A stretch of 64,000 bases of DNA from Candidatus Eiseniibacteriota bacterium (GCA_903844735.1 CAIMUX010000142.1:31527-95526), one strand, 5' to 3'. Counted from the stretch's first letter, positions 1 through 8,475 are shown. Program-made: numbers and translations. The notes: generated from the sequence alone by a model not told the origin.

Positions 1-489
1 GAGATGGGCGCGGATCTGATGCATTCTCCCGGTCAGAGGCTCCGTCCTGACGAGGGCAGAGGCGGCGAATCGCTCGCGCGTCTCGTAACGGGTGCGTGCC
101 GGCTTTCCGCTCCGGTCCGGCGTGTTGAGGCCGGAGGAGGTGCGGCGCAGCGCCAGGTTGATAAGACCACGCCTCGGGTGGGGGTGGCCGGCCGTGATGG
201 CGAGGTATTCCTTGTGCACCTGGCCCACCTTGAACGCCTCCACCAGGGATCGGTGACCCTCCGGCGACAGCGAGAAGAGCAAGATTCCCGAGGTTCCGAG
301 GTCGAGCCGGTGGACCACGCCGGGCGGATGCGGAGTGCTTTCGGTACGAAGCTGCGTCTCGAGGATGGAGAGCACCGATGCTTTATGCCCCGGGCCCGGC
401 CGCGATGGCAGTCCGGCGGGTTTGTCCACTGCGATCCAGTGTTCTGTGCGACGAATGATGATGACTGTCCCGGGCACTGCGTCGCTCAA
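1..489 (-). CDS. RluA-family pseudouridine synthase, 3' end beyond the window
   Basis: The minus strand encodes the catalytic domain of an RluA/RluD-type RNA pseudouridine synthase, which isomerises uridines in rRNA or tRNA. The family signature HRLDLGTSG is visible, with the Asp as catalytic residue, preceded by a WIAVDKPAGLP motif and followed by GRMHQIRAHL, the usual RNA-binding loop. I chose a TTG start at 489 because an AGGAGG lies 8 bases upstream and no earlier in-frame ATG exists. There is no S4 domain before the catalytic domain, as in short RluA-like enzymes. The gene runs off the left edge, so the C-terminus is missing. It follows the flavoprotein gene by 24 bases and is probably co-transcribed. 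The substrate RNA cannot be told from this part. Confidence 0.85.
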   Translation of the reverse strand, partial: MSDAVPGTVIIIRRTEHWIAVDKPAGLPSRPGPGHKASVLSILETQLRTESTPHPPGVVHRLDLGTSGILLFSLSPEGHRSLVEAFKVGQVHKEYLAITAGHPHPRRGLINLALRRTSSGLNTPDRSGKPARTRYETRERFAASALVRTEPLTGRMHQIRAHL

Positions 490-513
490 GACCGCTTCCT
501 CCTGTTCCTCTGC

Positions 514-1917
514 TTATTCCGCGGCCGAGGCGAGCAACCTCGCCACTGCCGCATGCGCCGCCACGGTGCCGGAGGACCAGGCCCACTGGAAGTTGAATCC
601 TCCGAGTCGCCCATCGACGTGGAGGATCTCGCCCGCGAAATGAACGCCAGGAAGGATCCTGGACTCCAGTCCGTGATCGACCTCTTCCAGACGGACCCCG
701 CCCGAGGTGACTTCGGCCTTGTGGAAGCCGAGGACCCCTTCGACCGGAAGCGGGAAACAGACCAGGTGGGCAATCACGGCCCGCCGGAGAGCCCGCGGCG
801 TCTGGGCCAGGGGTTGCACCGGGTCGGCACCGGCCGTGCGGACCAGTGCCTCGGAGAGGCGATGGGGGAGAGAGGATAGATGTGCCCGGATGGTGCGTGC
901 CGGGTTGTGGGCGGCCCCGGCGAGCCATCCGGCTTCCGCCGACTCCATCGATGTCTCGGGAAGGAAACTTGCGAGGACTCGGATCTCGGCTTTCGGCCGT
1001 TCGTGATGCGCACGAGCCCAGGGGCCACTCAGGTCAAGGGCTGCCGGGCCGCTGACACCGGTGTGGGTCCAGAGCAGGGGGCCCTCGGCCGTGCTCTCGA
1101 TCTTGCCGTCCACACGAAGCTCGAGCCGCACGGGTGTCGCGATCCCGCTCAGTGCGGCGTGGAAACCGCCGCCGAGGCGGAACGGAGTGAGCGCGGGCAG
1201 CGGCTCGACCACGGCATGCCCGAGTTCCCGCAGGATGGCGTAGCCCGAACCGTCGCTGCCCGACTCGGGGAAGGAGCAACCCCCGGTGGCGACGAGAACG
1301 CGAGCGGTTTCGATCGGCGTGAGCGTCCGGTCTGCGTCATCGCGGATGAGGACCCGCCAGCGCGGCGCGCGAGGGCCGGCCGACGTGTCAGGGGCAGCCT
1401 CGAGCCCACACCAACAACGCCCGCGCAAGATCGGCACGGCGGCGCGGTCGATCGCCGCGAGGAGCGCGTCGCGGACGGTGGTCGCCTTGTTGTCCGCTGG
1501 GAAGATCTTTCCGCCAGGCTCCTGTGTGACTGCGACGCCGAGCTCTTCGGTGAAAACGCGCAGCGACTCCGAGGCCGGGTGGGCTCGCAACACGCGCGCG
1601 ATCCGGTGCCGATTCCCGCCGCGATAGTCTGCGGGAAGCACCTCGCGGTGGGTGAGATTGCACCGAGTGCCGCCGGACATGAGGATCTTGGCCGCCACCT
1701 GTTCGCGCCGGTCGATGATGGCGATGCGCAGATGCGATGTGTCCGAAGCCGCGGTTGGGCCGAGCTCTGCCGCCGCCGGTACGTTCAGCCCCGAAGTCCG
1801 GTGCGGGCTTCGGCCGGCCGCCGGCTCCGACGCGGCACGGGCCGCCTGGATCGCAGCCCACAGCCCTGCGGCGCCGGCTCCGATCACGATGAGATCGTAG
1901 GGTCTCGTCCGGATCAT
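514..1917 (-). CDS. HI0933/BaiN-type NAD(P)/FAD-dependent oxidoreductase
   Basis: A 467-residue flavoprotein of the HI0933 family (COG2081). The N-terminal Rossmann motif VIGAGAAGLWAA binds FAD. Family signatures follow in order: GGTRCNLTH, ATGGCSFPESGSDGSGYA, GVSGPAALDLSG, and near the C-terminus TSGGVRLEEVD and FAGEILHVDGRLGGFNFQWA. About 30 extra residues, rich in Ala, Pro and Arg, are inserted between the first beta-alpha unit and the GGTRCNLTH motif. The physiological substrate of this family is mostly unknown; BaiN, a bile-acid dehydroxylation enzyme, is one characterised relative, but I do not assign that role here. The gene is divergent from the MocR regulator gene and shares its 240-bp upstream gap. 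Confidence 0.85.
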   Translation of the reverse strand: MIRTRPYDLIVIGAGAAGLWAAIQAARAASEPAAGRSPHRTSGLNVPAAAELGPTAASDTSHLRIAIIDRREQVAAKILMSGGTRCNLTHREVLPADYRGGNRHRIARVLRAHPASESLRVFTEELGVAVTQEPGGKIFPADNKATTVRDALLAAIDRAAVPILRGRCWCGLEAAPDTSAGPRAPRWRVLIRDDADRTLTPIETARVLVATGGCSFPESGSDGSGYAILRELGHAVVEPLPALTPFRLGGGFHAALSGIATPVRLELRVDGKIESTAEGPLLWTHTGVSGPAALDLSGPWARAHHERPKAEIRVLASFLPETSMESAEAGWLAGAAHNPARTIRAHLSSLPHRLSEALVRTAGADPVQPLAQTPRALRRAVIAHLVCFPLPVEGVLGFHKAEVTSGGVRLEEVDHGLESRILPGVHFAGEILHVDGRLGGFNFQWAWSSGTVAAHAAVARLLASAAE

Positions 1918-1959
1918 GGCTTACGGTCCTGCCCGGGTCTCGGAACCTGTGGCCGTTTG

Positions 1960-2129
1960 TGGTCCAATTGGATCTGTCCGGTGGGGGAAAGGCGGCATTG
2001 ACACCCATTGCGTTTGGGACCAATATCGGTTGGTACGGCCCAATGAAGCGACATGGTCCGGAGGAGCGGCGTGGCCCTGTGGATCTGTATGGTCCAATGA
2101 CGTGGCCCAATCGTCGCAAATGGATCCAT
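1960..2129. promoter_or_regulatory. Array of TGGYCC(AAT) half-sites ahead of the MocR/pdxST genes
   Basis: The gap between the flavoprotein and MocR genes holds many copies of one short word. I see TGGTCCAAT at 1960 and 2090, TGGCCCAAT at 2103, CGGCCCAAT at 2036, GGGACCAAT at 2016, TGGTCCGGA at 2054, TGGCCCTGT at 2072 and TGGATCCAT at 2121. The copies at 2036, 2054, 2072 and 2090 are exactly 18 bp apart, and 2103 to 2121 is again 18 bp. MocR-type regulators are known to bind short direct repeats near their own genes and the PLP-synthesis genes they control, so these are plausible PdxR operators. No promoter hexamers could be assigned with confidence. Confidence 0.6.
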
Positions 2130-2157
2130 CATGACCTCGGTACCGGCGGAGCGAAGA

Positions 2158-3693
2158 ATGTATTCGGCGATCGTTCCCGGGGCAGTCCCGGGTCTTGATG
2201 TCGGCCTGAGTCACGACTTGGTCCGGGACGGCGGCCCTCCGCTCTACCAGCAGATCGCGATAGCCATCCGCGCCCGCATTTTGGCGGGAATGCTGACGCC
2301 CGGAGTTAAGTTACCCTCCTCTCGCGAGCTTGCCAAGCGCCTCGAAGTGCACCGGCGCACGGTGGTGGCGGCATATCAGTTGCTGGAGCGGGAGTGCCTG
2401 GTTCATTCGGGTGTAGGCCAGGGGACCTTCGTCGGTGAGCGTCCCGATAGACTGGACGATGAGACCCGGGGTTTATTCTCGTGGGAAGCGTTCTTGCGAC
2501 GTCCTGAAGGACCGGCTGATCTCTGGCGTTTCGTGGGTCGCGAGGGGACCGTCCCGGGCGCCATCCGCTTCACCGGGGCGACGGCCGATCCCACGCTCTT
2601 TCCCACCGACGATTTCCGCGGCGTGCTCGATGACGCCTTCCGGCTCTATGGTTCTGGCGCTCTCGAGTACGGACCGACCGAGGGATACGCTCCGCTGCGC
2701 GAGTGGGTGGCGGAGCGGCTGCGGAACCGCGGGGTTCGGATCGATCCCGACGAGGTGATGATCGTCAGCGGATCACAGCAGGGGCTGGACCTCGTTGCGC
2801 GTCTCCTCCTTCACGATGGCGACACGGTGATGGTGGAGGAACCGGGGTACCCGAACGGTTTCCGCGTCTTTCAAGCGGCCGGCGCGCGCGCCGTCGGGGT
2901 GCCGCTGGACGACGGAGGCCTCCGTCTCGACCTGTTGGAGCGGGTGGCTCGTCGAGAAGTACCGCGGTTACTCTACACGATGCCGATTTTCCAGAACCCC
3001 ACCGGCCTGTCCCTTGCTGATGATCGCACCGGGCCGCTCCTCGATCTCTGCGGCCGGCTTGGGATGCCTGTCGTCGAGGATCAGTTCGACGCCGATCTGT
3101 TTTACGAGGGGCCGTTGCCCCGTTCTCTGAAAGCGTCCGACGATCGTGGCTTAGTGCTCCTGCTCGGCAGTTTCTCGAAGATTCTCTTTCCGGGGCTCCG
3201 CCTCGGTTGGCTTGTGGTGCCGCGCCCGCTACTCCCGGCGCTGCACGAACTGAAGCAGATGACCGATTTTTCGTCGGGGCTGCTCGCCCAGTGCGCGATG
3301 GACCTCTACTGCCGGCGCGGGCTTCTCGACAGGCACCTCGAGCGTGTCCGGGCGGTCTACGGCGCCCGTCTGGGCGTGATGCTGAAGGCCCTCAAGGACG
3401 AGTTCCCGCCGGAAGCGCGCTGGACGCGGCCGCGCGGTGGGCTGACGCTATGGGTTTCCCTCCCCGCGGGCCTGGACGCCCTCGACCTGTGGGCGCAGGC
3501 GCGGCGCGAAGGCGTCGATTTCACGCCGGGGCCCGTATTCTTTCCTTCCGGGGGTGGAAACGGGCACTTCCGGCTTTCCTACATCCGCGAGACCGAGGAG
3601 CGGATCCAGAGCGGGATCGCTCGTCTCGGTGCGCTGGTGAAGGCAAACCTGGTCCGCGGAGCAGCGCCTTCGGCCGCTGGACCATTCATTTAG
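2158..3693 (+). CDS. pdxR: MocR-type PLP-dependent transcriptional regulator (PdxR-like)
   Basis: A 511-residue MocR regulator: a GntR-type winged helix at about residues 20-85 (PLYQQIAIAIRARILAG, then PSSRELAKRLEVHRRTVVAA) followed by a fold-type I aminotransferase domain. The aminotransferase part has SGSQQGLDLVARLL, EEPGYP, a PIFQNPTG segment and the PLP lysine in GSFSKILFPGLRLGW. An upstream ATG at 2131 is in frame, but GGAG sits 7 bases before the ATG at 2158, so I prefer the latter. pdxS starts 51 bases downstream on the same strand, so by context this is the PLP-sensing regulator of pyridoxal phosphate synthesis. MocR proteins next to pdxST are usually named PdxR; the direction of control (activation or repression) is not visible. 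Confidence 0.88.
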   Translation: MYSAIVPGAVPGLDVGLSHDLVRDGGPPLYQQIAIAIRARILAGMLTPGVKLPSSRELAKRLEVHRRTVVAAYQLLERECLVHSGVGQGTFVGERPDRLDDETRGLFSWEAFLRRPEGPADLWRFVGREGTVPGAIRFTGATADPTLFPTDDFRGVLDDAFRLYGSGALEYGPTEGYAPLREWVAERLRNRGVRIDPDEVMIVSGSQQGLDLVARLLLHDGDTVMVEEPGYPNGFRVFQAAGARAVGVPLDDGGLRLDLLERVARREVPRLLYTMPIFQNPTGLSLADDRTGPLLDLCGRLGMPVVEDQFDADLFYEGPLPRSLKASDDRGLVLLLGSFSKILFPGLRLGWLVVPRPLLPALHELKQMTDFSSGLLAQCAMDLYCRRGLLDRHLERVRAVYGARLGVMLKALKDEFPPEARWTRPRGGLTLWVSLPAGLDALDLWAQARREGVDFTPGPVFFPSGGGNGHFRLSYIRETEERIQSGIARLGALVKANLVRGAAPSAAGPFI

Positions 3694-3744
3694 CGAAGGC
3701 AAGCCGCGGCGGGCCGCCGGTCCGGCCGCGGGAGGAGGATCAAG

Positions 3745-4626
3745 ATGGAAACCGGATCGCTCCGGCTTAAGACCGGGTTGGCCGAGATGCTCAAGGGTGG
3801 CGTGATCATGGACGTGGTCAACGCCGCGCAAGCAAAGATCGCGCAGGAGGCCGGCGCGGTGGCGGTGATGGCGCTGGAGCGTGTCCCCGCCGACATCCGC
3901 CGCGATGGCGGGGTGGCGCGCATGTCCAGTCCTAAGACCATCCGCGAGATCATGGCCACCGTCAGCATCCCGGTCATGGCCAAGTGCCGCATCGGCCACT
4001 TCGTGGAGGCGCAGATTCTTCAGTCTTTGGGCGTCGATTTCATTGACGAGAGCGAAGTGCTCACACCGGCCGACGAGGCCCACCATGTCGACAAGCACGC
4101 CTTTAGGGTTCCGTTCGTCTGTGGCTGCCGCGATCTCGGCGAAGCGCTGCGGCGGATCGCGGAAGGGGCCGCCATGATCCGCACCAAGGGAGAGGCCGGC
4201 ACCGGCAACATCGTCGAGGCGGTGCGGCACATGCGCGCCGTGACGGGCGGCATCCGCGAGCTGACCGTGCTGCGCGAGGAGGAGCTTGCCGCCAAGGCGA
4301 AGGAGCTGCAAGCACCGCTGGAGGTCGTCCGGCTGGTGGCAAAGCTGGGTCGGTTGCCGGTCCCGAACTTCAGTGCGGGCGGTGTCGCCACTCCTGCCGA
4401 TGCCGCGCTCATGATGCAGCTCGGCGCCGAGTCGGTCTTCGTCGGCTCGGGCATCTTCAAGTCCGATGACCCGGCGAAGCGCGCTGTTGCGATCGTCCAG
4501 GCGGTGACCCACTACATGGACGCCGAAGTCCTGGCCCGCGTGTCGGAGGACCTGGGCGATGCCATGCCGGGGCTCGACATCGCGAAGTTGGCGCCGGGGG
4601 ATCTGCTGCAGACCCGCGGGTGGTGA
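3745..4626 (+). CDS. pdxS: Pyridoxal 5'-phosphate synthase lyase subunit PdxS
   Basis: A 293-residue TIM-barrel enzyme, full length for the family. With PdxT it makes pyridoxal 5'-phosphate directly from ribose 5-phosphate, glyceraldehyde 3-phosphate and ammonia (the DXP-independent route). Visible signatures are [13 protein letters not shown] (Asp needed for imine formation), [13 protein letters not shown] (first catalytic Lys), [10 protein letters not shown] (second catalytic Lys) and [20 protein letters not shown] with [11 protein letters not shown] (phosphate sites). GGAGGAGGATCAAG precedes the ATG. It lies between the PdxR-like gene and pdxT, and its stop codon falls inside an open frame that continues into pdxT. 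Confidence 0.97.
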   Translation: METGSLRLKTGLAEMLKGGVIMDVVNAAQAKIAQEAGAVAVMALERVPADIRRDGGVARMSSPKTIREIMATVSIPVMAKCRIGHFVEAQILQSLGVDFIDESEVLTPADEAHHVDKHAFRVPFVCGCRDLGEALRRIAEGAAMIRTKGEAGTGNIVEAVRHMRAVTGGIRELTVLREEELAAKAKELQAPLEVVRLVAKLGRLPVPNFSAGGVATPADAALMMQLGAESVFVGSGIFKSDDPAKRAVAIVQAVTHYMDAEVLARVSEDLGDAMPGLDIAKLAPGDLLQTRGW

Positions 4627-4648
4627 TCATCGGGACCGGGAGACGAAG

Positions 4649-4768
4649 GCGGATGTCGATGCGGATGTCGATGCGGATGTCGATGCGGATGTCGATGCGG
4701 AGGCTGACGTCGAGGCTGACGTCGAGGCTGATGTCGAGGCTGACGCCGACGTCGAGGCCGATGCCGTG
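4649..4768. repeat. 12-bp tandem repeat between pdxS and pdxT
   Basis: Four perfect copies of GCGGATGTCGAT (4649-4696) are followed by about five imperfect copies of a related unit, GTCGAGGCTGAC. The frame shared with pdxT stays open through the array and would read as alternating Asp-Val-Asp-Ala and Glu-Ala-Asp-Val, but it has no ATG, GTG or TTG between the pdxS stop and position 4766. The array is therefore probably an untranslated spacer, or part of a longer product begun at an ATG at 4559 inside pdxS. Such arrays change length easily and would alter the spacing between the two genes. Confidence 0.8.
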
Positions 4769-5383
4769 ATGGGGATAGAGGCCGAGGCTCTTGTCGGCGT
4801 CCTGGCGCTGCAGGGGGACTTCGCCGCGCACGAGCGGGCCCTGGCACTCGCGGGTGCCGGTGCGCGCCCGGTGCGCGTGCCCGCCGACTTGTCGGGCCTG
4901 CGCGGTCTGGTCCTCCCCGGTGGGGAGAGTACTGCTCTCCTGCGGCTCATGGCCCCGGTGGGGATGGAGGAGGCTGTGCGCAGGTTCCACGGCGCGGGTG
5001 GCGTCCTCTTCGGCACCTGCGCGGGGCTGATTCTCCTTGCTGCGAAGGTCACCGGACCCGAGCAGCCAAGCCTCGGTCTTCTCGATGCTGTGGTAGCGCG
5101 AAACGGGTACGGACGCCAGATCGACAGCTTCGTCGGCACGGGGCGGATCGGCTTGCCTGGCGAGGAGGAGCGGGACCTGGAGATGGTCTTCATCCGTGCT
5201 CCGCGCGTCCTTGCGGTGGGTCCGGGCGTACGCATCGTCGGAACGCACTCCGGCGAGCCAGTGCTGCTGGAGCAAGACCGGATCCTCGCGGCGACGTTTC
5301 ATCCCGAGATGTCGGTCCAGCCTGAGGGGGGCGGGCCGATTCATCGGCGGTTTCTCGCGATGTGCGATGCTGCCGGACGTTGA
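4769..5383 (+). CDS. pdxT: Pyridoxal 5'-phosphate synthase glutaminase subunit PdxT
   Basis: The glutaminase partner of PdxS releases ammonia from glutamine and passes it to the PdxS barrel. The class I glutaminase triad is complete: the Cys in FGTCAGLILLA and the His-Glu pair in ATFHPEMS, with the LPGGEST loop before them. From the ATG at 4769 the protein is 204 residues, close to the usual size of about 190-200. The open frame reaches back to 4559 inside pdxS through the 12-bp array, but that extension is highly acidic, repetitive and unlike the family. GAGG lies about 11 bases before the chosen ATG. GTG at 4766 is equally possible. Confidence 0.93.
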   Translation: MGIEAEALVGVLALQGDFAAHERALALAGAGARPVRVPADLSGLRGLVLPGGESTALLRLMAPVGMEEAVRRFHGAGGVLFGTCAGLILLAAKVTGPEQPSLGLLDAVVARNGYGRQIDSFVGTGRIGLPGEEERDLEMVFIRAPRVLAVGPGVRIVGTHSGEPVLLEQDRILAATFHPEMSVQPEGGGPIHRRFLAMCDAAGR

Positions 5384-5483
5384 GTGGTTGGCATCGGGTC
5401 GCTTCCATGACGTAGCATGTCCGGAGCACCCGACGGGCGGGCTATCCGGGCCCGCTAGGGTAGCGGGTGCAGTGGAGGAAGGC

Positions 5484-6515
5484 GTGAACCGCGCCCGATC
5501 GGTGCTCCGTGTCGCTCGGATCACTCTTGAGTGCGGCCGACTGCGCCGCAGAATCCCGCCCGGACGATCGCTCCGGCCGGCGCTCATGGTCCTGGCGATC
5601 CTGTCGATGCACGCGATTTTCGCGGCGTCCGTCCAGGCGGCCCGCGAGTTCGAGAAGGTCGCCACGATCGGAGCCCAGATCCTGAAGCTGTCGGTGGGGG
5701 CCCGGGCCGTGGCGATGGGCGGGGCGTTCACGGCCATCGCGGATGACGCCTCCTGTGTCTATTGGAATGTCGGCGGGCTGGCCCGGATCCAAGACAACGT
5801 CTTCGCGGTGAATCACACGCCCTGGCTGGCCGACATCAGCTTCAGCCAGGTGACCTTCGTCGGCCACACCCGCTATCTACCAGGTACCTTCGCTCTCCAC
5901 GCGCGCAGCGTCTACATGCCGGAGATGGAAGTTCGCACCGTCTTTCGTCCGCAGGGGGACGGAACCTCGTTCGATGCCGGCGAAATGGCATTCGGTCTCA
6001 GCTACGCGCGTTCGCTCACGGACAAATTCTCCGCGGGAGTCGGGGCAAGCTTCATCCAGTCGACCCTCGCGTCCTACCGCGGGAATGCCATGACCTTTGA
6101 CTTCGGCACCATCTACGACACCGGGTATCGGAACTTCCGTATCGGCATGCAGATTCAGAACATCGGAAGCGATCTGACCTACATCGAAGAACCCGTAAGG
6201 GTGCCGACGGTCTTTCGTGTGGGCATGTCGACGCGGCTGCTTGATCGGGGCGGACAGCGGCTGGTTACCGCGGCGCAGTTCTCACACCCGCCGGACAACT
6301 CCGAACGGGCTAACCTCGGCGGAGAGTACTCTCTCCGCGACTTCGTCTTTCTGCGCGCCGGGTGGTACTACCGGTTCGACACGGAACGGTTCTCGCTTGG
6401 CGGCGGCTTGCGACTGCCAGGCGTGATAGCGCGCGAGGCCCGGTTCGACTACGCCTACACAGAGATGAACGGCCTTCCGGCGATACATTGCTTCAGCGCC
6501 GAGTTTCGGTTCTAG
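5484..6515 (+). CDS. PorV/PorQ-like outer-membrane beta-barrel protein
   Basis: A 343-residue secreted protein. I chose GTG at 5484 because GGAGGAA lies 3 bases upstream and because this start gives an Arg-rich n-region followed by a hydrophobic stretch (ALMVLAILSMHAIFAASVQA) that looks like a signal peptide. The mature part opens with the family pattern LKLSVGARAVAMGGAFTAIADDASCVYWN, split across residues 70-100, which is typical of the PorV/UPF0164 group of outer-membrane proteins in FCB bacteria. The rest alternates short beta strands (FGLSYARSLTDKFSAGVGASFI, FDFGTIYDTGY) and ends in Phe (AEFRF), as barrel proteins do. PorV is a shuttle protein of type IX secretion in Bacteroidota; whether this one has that role is not shown here. 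Confidence 0.8.
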   Translation: MNRARSVLRVARITLECGRLRRRIPPGRSLRPALMVLAILSMHAIFAASVQAAREFEKVATIGAQILKLSVGARAVAMGGAFTAIADDASCVYWNVGGLARIQDNVFAVNHTPWLADISFSQVTFVGHTRYLPGTFALHARSVYMPEMEVRTVFRPQGDGTSFDAGEMAFGLSYARSLTDKFSAGVGASFIQSTLASYRGNAMTFDFGTIYDTGYRNFRIGMQIQNIGSDLTYIEEPVRVPTVFRVGMSTRLLDRGGQRLVTAAQFSHPPDNSERANLGGEYSLRDFVFLRAGWYYRFDTERFSLGGGLRLPGVIAREARFDYAYTEMNGLPAIHCFSAEFRF

Positions 6516-7615
6516 CCCCGCCGCGCTGCCGCCGCGTGTTCCGCCCGCAGAGCCTTTTCCAGGATCGACGAGCGACCCAAGCCGGCTAGTTCTGCGTCCG
6601 TCACCAGCAGATATTCCCCCGGCAACGGCCCGGGGCCCGAGTCGACAAGGCCGGTGAAGACCCGCAGACGGATTCGATGGTTGGTGATCGTGTGTTCCAC
6701 GCGGCCTGCTTCGCACAACGAATCTACTCTCACACGGAAACGCGCCGGCAGCGCCGCCGGCACATCAAGAGCCCCCGGCACGTCAATTGTTTCCGGCCGG
6801 ATCACCGGCAGCCAGAGACGAGGGAGGAACTGCCAGTGGTTCTTTTCGACGAGGAGCCGGCCCTTGCGGTCGCGGAGGAGGAAGAGTCTGGCCTGTACCT
6901 TCACCGGTGTCGGCCGCGAGCGCCTTGCCGGGTAGCGGTGGGTCATACCCGCGGCGTGGGCGCGGCAGTACTCCGCAACAGGGCAAGGTCCACGACCCGT
7001 GCCGGTCGCGGTGCAAGCCGGGCCGGTCGGGAGGCAGACGAGGGCTCCTAATTCCATCATGGCCTGGTTGTGGTCTCCGGGATGGGCAGGGTCGAGCAGC
7101 GCCTGAGCCAGCATCCGGGCGCGGGCCCCCGGCCGGTCGTGTGGCGGTTCGAGGCAGTAGAGTCGGGCGAGGACGCGGGCGACGTTTCCATCCACCACCG
7201 CGTAGGGCAGATCGAAGGAAATGGACAGAACGGCCGCGGCCGTGTACGGCCCAATCCCGGGGATGGCCCGGGCCGCCGCAGGGTCGCGCGGGAAGGCACC
7301 CCCGGGCCGCTCGGCCACCACGGAGGCGCCGCTGCGGAGCCGCCGGGCTCGTGCGTAGTATCCGAGCCCTGACCAGTGGGCCAGCACCGTTTCCTCGCGG
7401 GCGGCCGCGAGCGCCGCGGGAGTGGGGAAAGCAGCCAGGAACGCTGAATATCGTGGTCGGACCGTCTCCACCCGTGTCTGCTGGAGCATGACCTCTGAGA
7501 CCCAAACCGCCCAGGGATCGCGAGTGCCGCGCCAGGGGAGGTCCCGCCGACTTGCACGGTACCAAGCTGAGAGACGACTGCGAAAAGAGACTGGGTCTAA
7601 TTCCACGACTGTCAT
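6512..7615 (-). CDS. mutY: A/G-specific adenine DNA glycosylase MutY
   Basis: A 367-residue base-excision repair enzyme that removes adenine mispaired with 8-oxoguanine. Visible are WRGTRDPWAVWVSEVMLQQT with the catalytic Glu, the helix-hairpin-helix AIPGIGPYTAAAVLS, and VVDGNVARV with the conserved Asp. The C-terminal third is a NUDIX-like domain (ARLFLLRDRKGRLLVEKN, then VEHTITNHRIRLRVF). The iron-sulfur loop is odd: the cysteines read C-X6-C-X9-C-X5-C, whereas the family has C-X6-C-X2-C-X5-C, so seven residues (mostly Gly and Thr) are inserted between the second and third cysteines. The start at 7615 was preferred over 7633 because it begins at the family's usual N-terminus. The 3' end overlaps the end of the convergent barrel gene by 4 bp. 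Confidence 0.93.
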   Translation of the reverse strand: MTVVELDPVSFRSRLSAWYRASRRDLPWRGTRDPWAVWVSEVMLQQTRVETVRPRYSAFLAAFPTPAALAAAREETVLAHWSGLGYYARARRLRSGASVVAERPGGAFPRDPAAARAIPGIGPYTAAAVLSISFDLPYAVVDGNVARVLARLYCLEPPHDRPGARARMLAQALLDPAHPGDHNQAMMELGALVCLPTGPACTATGTGRGPCPVAEYCRAHAAGMTHRYPARRSRPTPVKVQARLFLLRDRKGRLLVEKNHWQFLPRLWLPVIRPETIDVPGALDVPAALPARFRVRVDSLCEAGRVEHTITNHRIRLRVFTGLVDSGPGPLPGEYLLVTDAELAGLGRSSILEKALRAEHAAAARRG

Positions 7616-7660
7616 GAGACCAGGGTAACACACAAAGGATGCCCGGCCGCAGAAAGGGGG

Positions 7661-7690
7661 TTGACAGGCTGTACGCCGGGGTAGTCCAAT
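7661..7690 (+). promoter_or_regulatory. Possible promoter for the DUF4398-like lipoprotein gene
   Basis: A perfect TTGACA at 7661-7666 lies in the gap between mutY and the lipoprotein gene. Weak -10 candidates (TAGTCC at 7682 or TCCAAT at 7685) follow at 15 or 18 bp. The segment GTAGTCCAAT resembles the TGGTCCAAT word seen ahead of the MocR gene, which may be chance. The rest of this 188-bp gap shows nothing else. Confidence 0.3.
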
Positions 7691-7803
7691 CGACTCTGTT
7701 TGTTAGTCGAATGTCCATGTCAGGGCACTCGCACAACGCGAGCCTCTAACCCCGCAAAGGCTGCGGGCCATGGGGGCCGCGATCCGAAAGGAGCATCGAG
7801 GTT

Positions 7804-8475
7804 ATGGGCGGTCAGGTTGGGGGGATCCGGTTCTCCAGGTCGGCGCTGCTGTTGATCGGCGCCATGATGGTTATCGCTGTCGGGATCAGCTCGTGTGCGA
7901 AGCCGCCGACGGCTGAGGTGGATGCCGCCAAGGCGGCTATCGCGAGCGCCACGGCGAAGGAGGCAGCGGAATACGCTCCTGTCGAGCTCAGGGCCGCGCA
8001 GGACTCCATCGCGAAGGCTGAGGTCGAGATCACGACCCAGTTGGGCAAGTTCGCCCTGTTCCGCAGCTACAAGAAGGCCACCGCTCTGGTGCTCTCCGCG
8101 CAGGCGAAGGGGCAGGAGGCCGAGCAGGCCGCGATCGCCAACAAGGAGAAGTTCCGCAAGGATTCTGAGGCGGCTATCGCGCAGACCGAGCAGTTGATCG
8201 CACAGGTCAAGACCTTCATGGCCAGCAAGGAAGTCCAGGCCTTGAAGCGTGGCAAAGAGACCCGCGAGGCCCTCAAGCAGATTGAGGCCGAGCTGGCTGC
8301 TGCCGACACCTCGCTGATCACTCAGGTGAAGCCGCTGCATCAGCAGGAGAAGTATAAGAACTCGTTGAACGCCGCGAAGGGGCTCAACGGCCAGGTGAAC
8401 GCCCTCATGCAGGAAGTGCAGAGCGCGATCACGGAGAAGAAGTTCATCAGCCGGATGCCGAAGTCCGGGATGTAG
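7804..8475 (+). CDS. DUF4398-like periplasmic lipoprotein, coiled coil
   Basis: A 223-residue exported lipoprotein. A hydrophobic stretch (SALLLIGAMMVIAVGISSC) ends in a lipobox with Cys as the predicted lipidated residue. The mature region is almost entirely helical and Ala, Glu, Lys and Gln-rich (AAKAAIASATAKEAAEYAPVELRAAQDSIAKAE), matching the DUF4398 pattern in which 'A.eYAP.el..A...l..A' recurs. A coiled-coil or helical-hairpin structure is likely. It stands alone before a strong terminator, upstream of an L,D-transpeptidase gene, so an envelope-anchoring or structural role is plausible but not shown. Confidence 0.8.
   Translation: MGGQVGGIRFSRSALLLIGAMMVIAVGISSCAKPPTAEVDAAKAAIASATAKEAAEYAPVELRAAQDSIAKAEVEITTQLGKFALFRSYKKATALVLSAQAKGQEAEQAAIANKEKFRKDSEAAIAQTEQLIAQVKTFMASKEVQALKRGKETREALKQIEAELAAADTSLITQVKPLHQQEKYKNSLNAAKGLNGQVNALMQEVQSAITEKKFISRMPKSGM

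Noticed and set aside
383..928. Long open frames opposite the flavoprotein and many other genes
   Set aside because: High GC content leaves antisense frames open; these have no family likeness, poor starts and Arg/Pro/Gly-rich composition, and they overlap well-recognised genes.
4649..4768. Tandem arrays at 4649, 8803, 22304 and 25325 as CRISPR arrays
   Set aside because: The units are contiguous with no unique spacers between them, and no cas gene is present.
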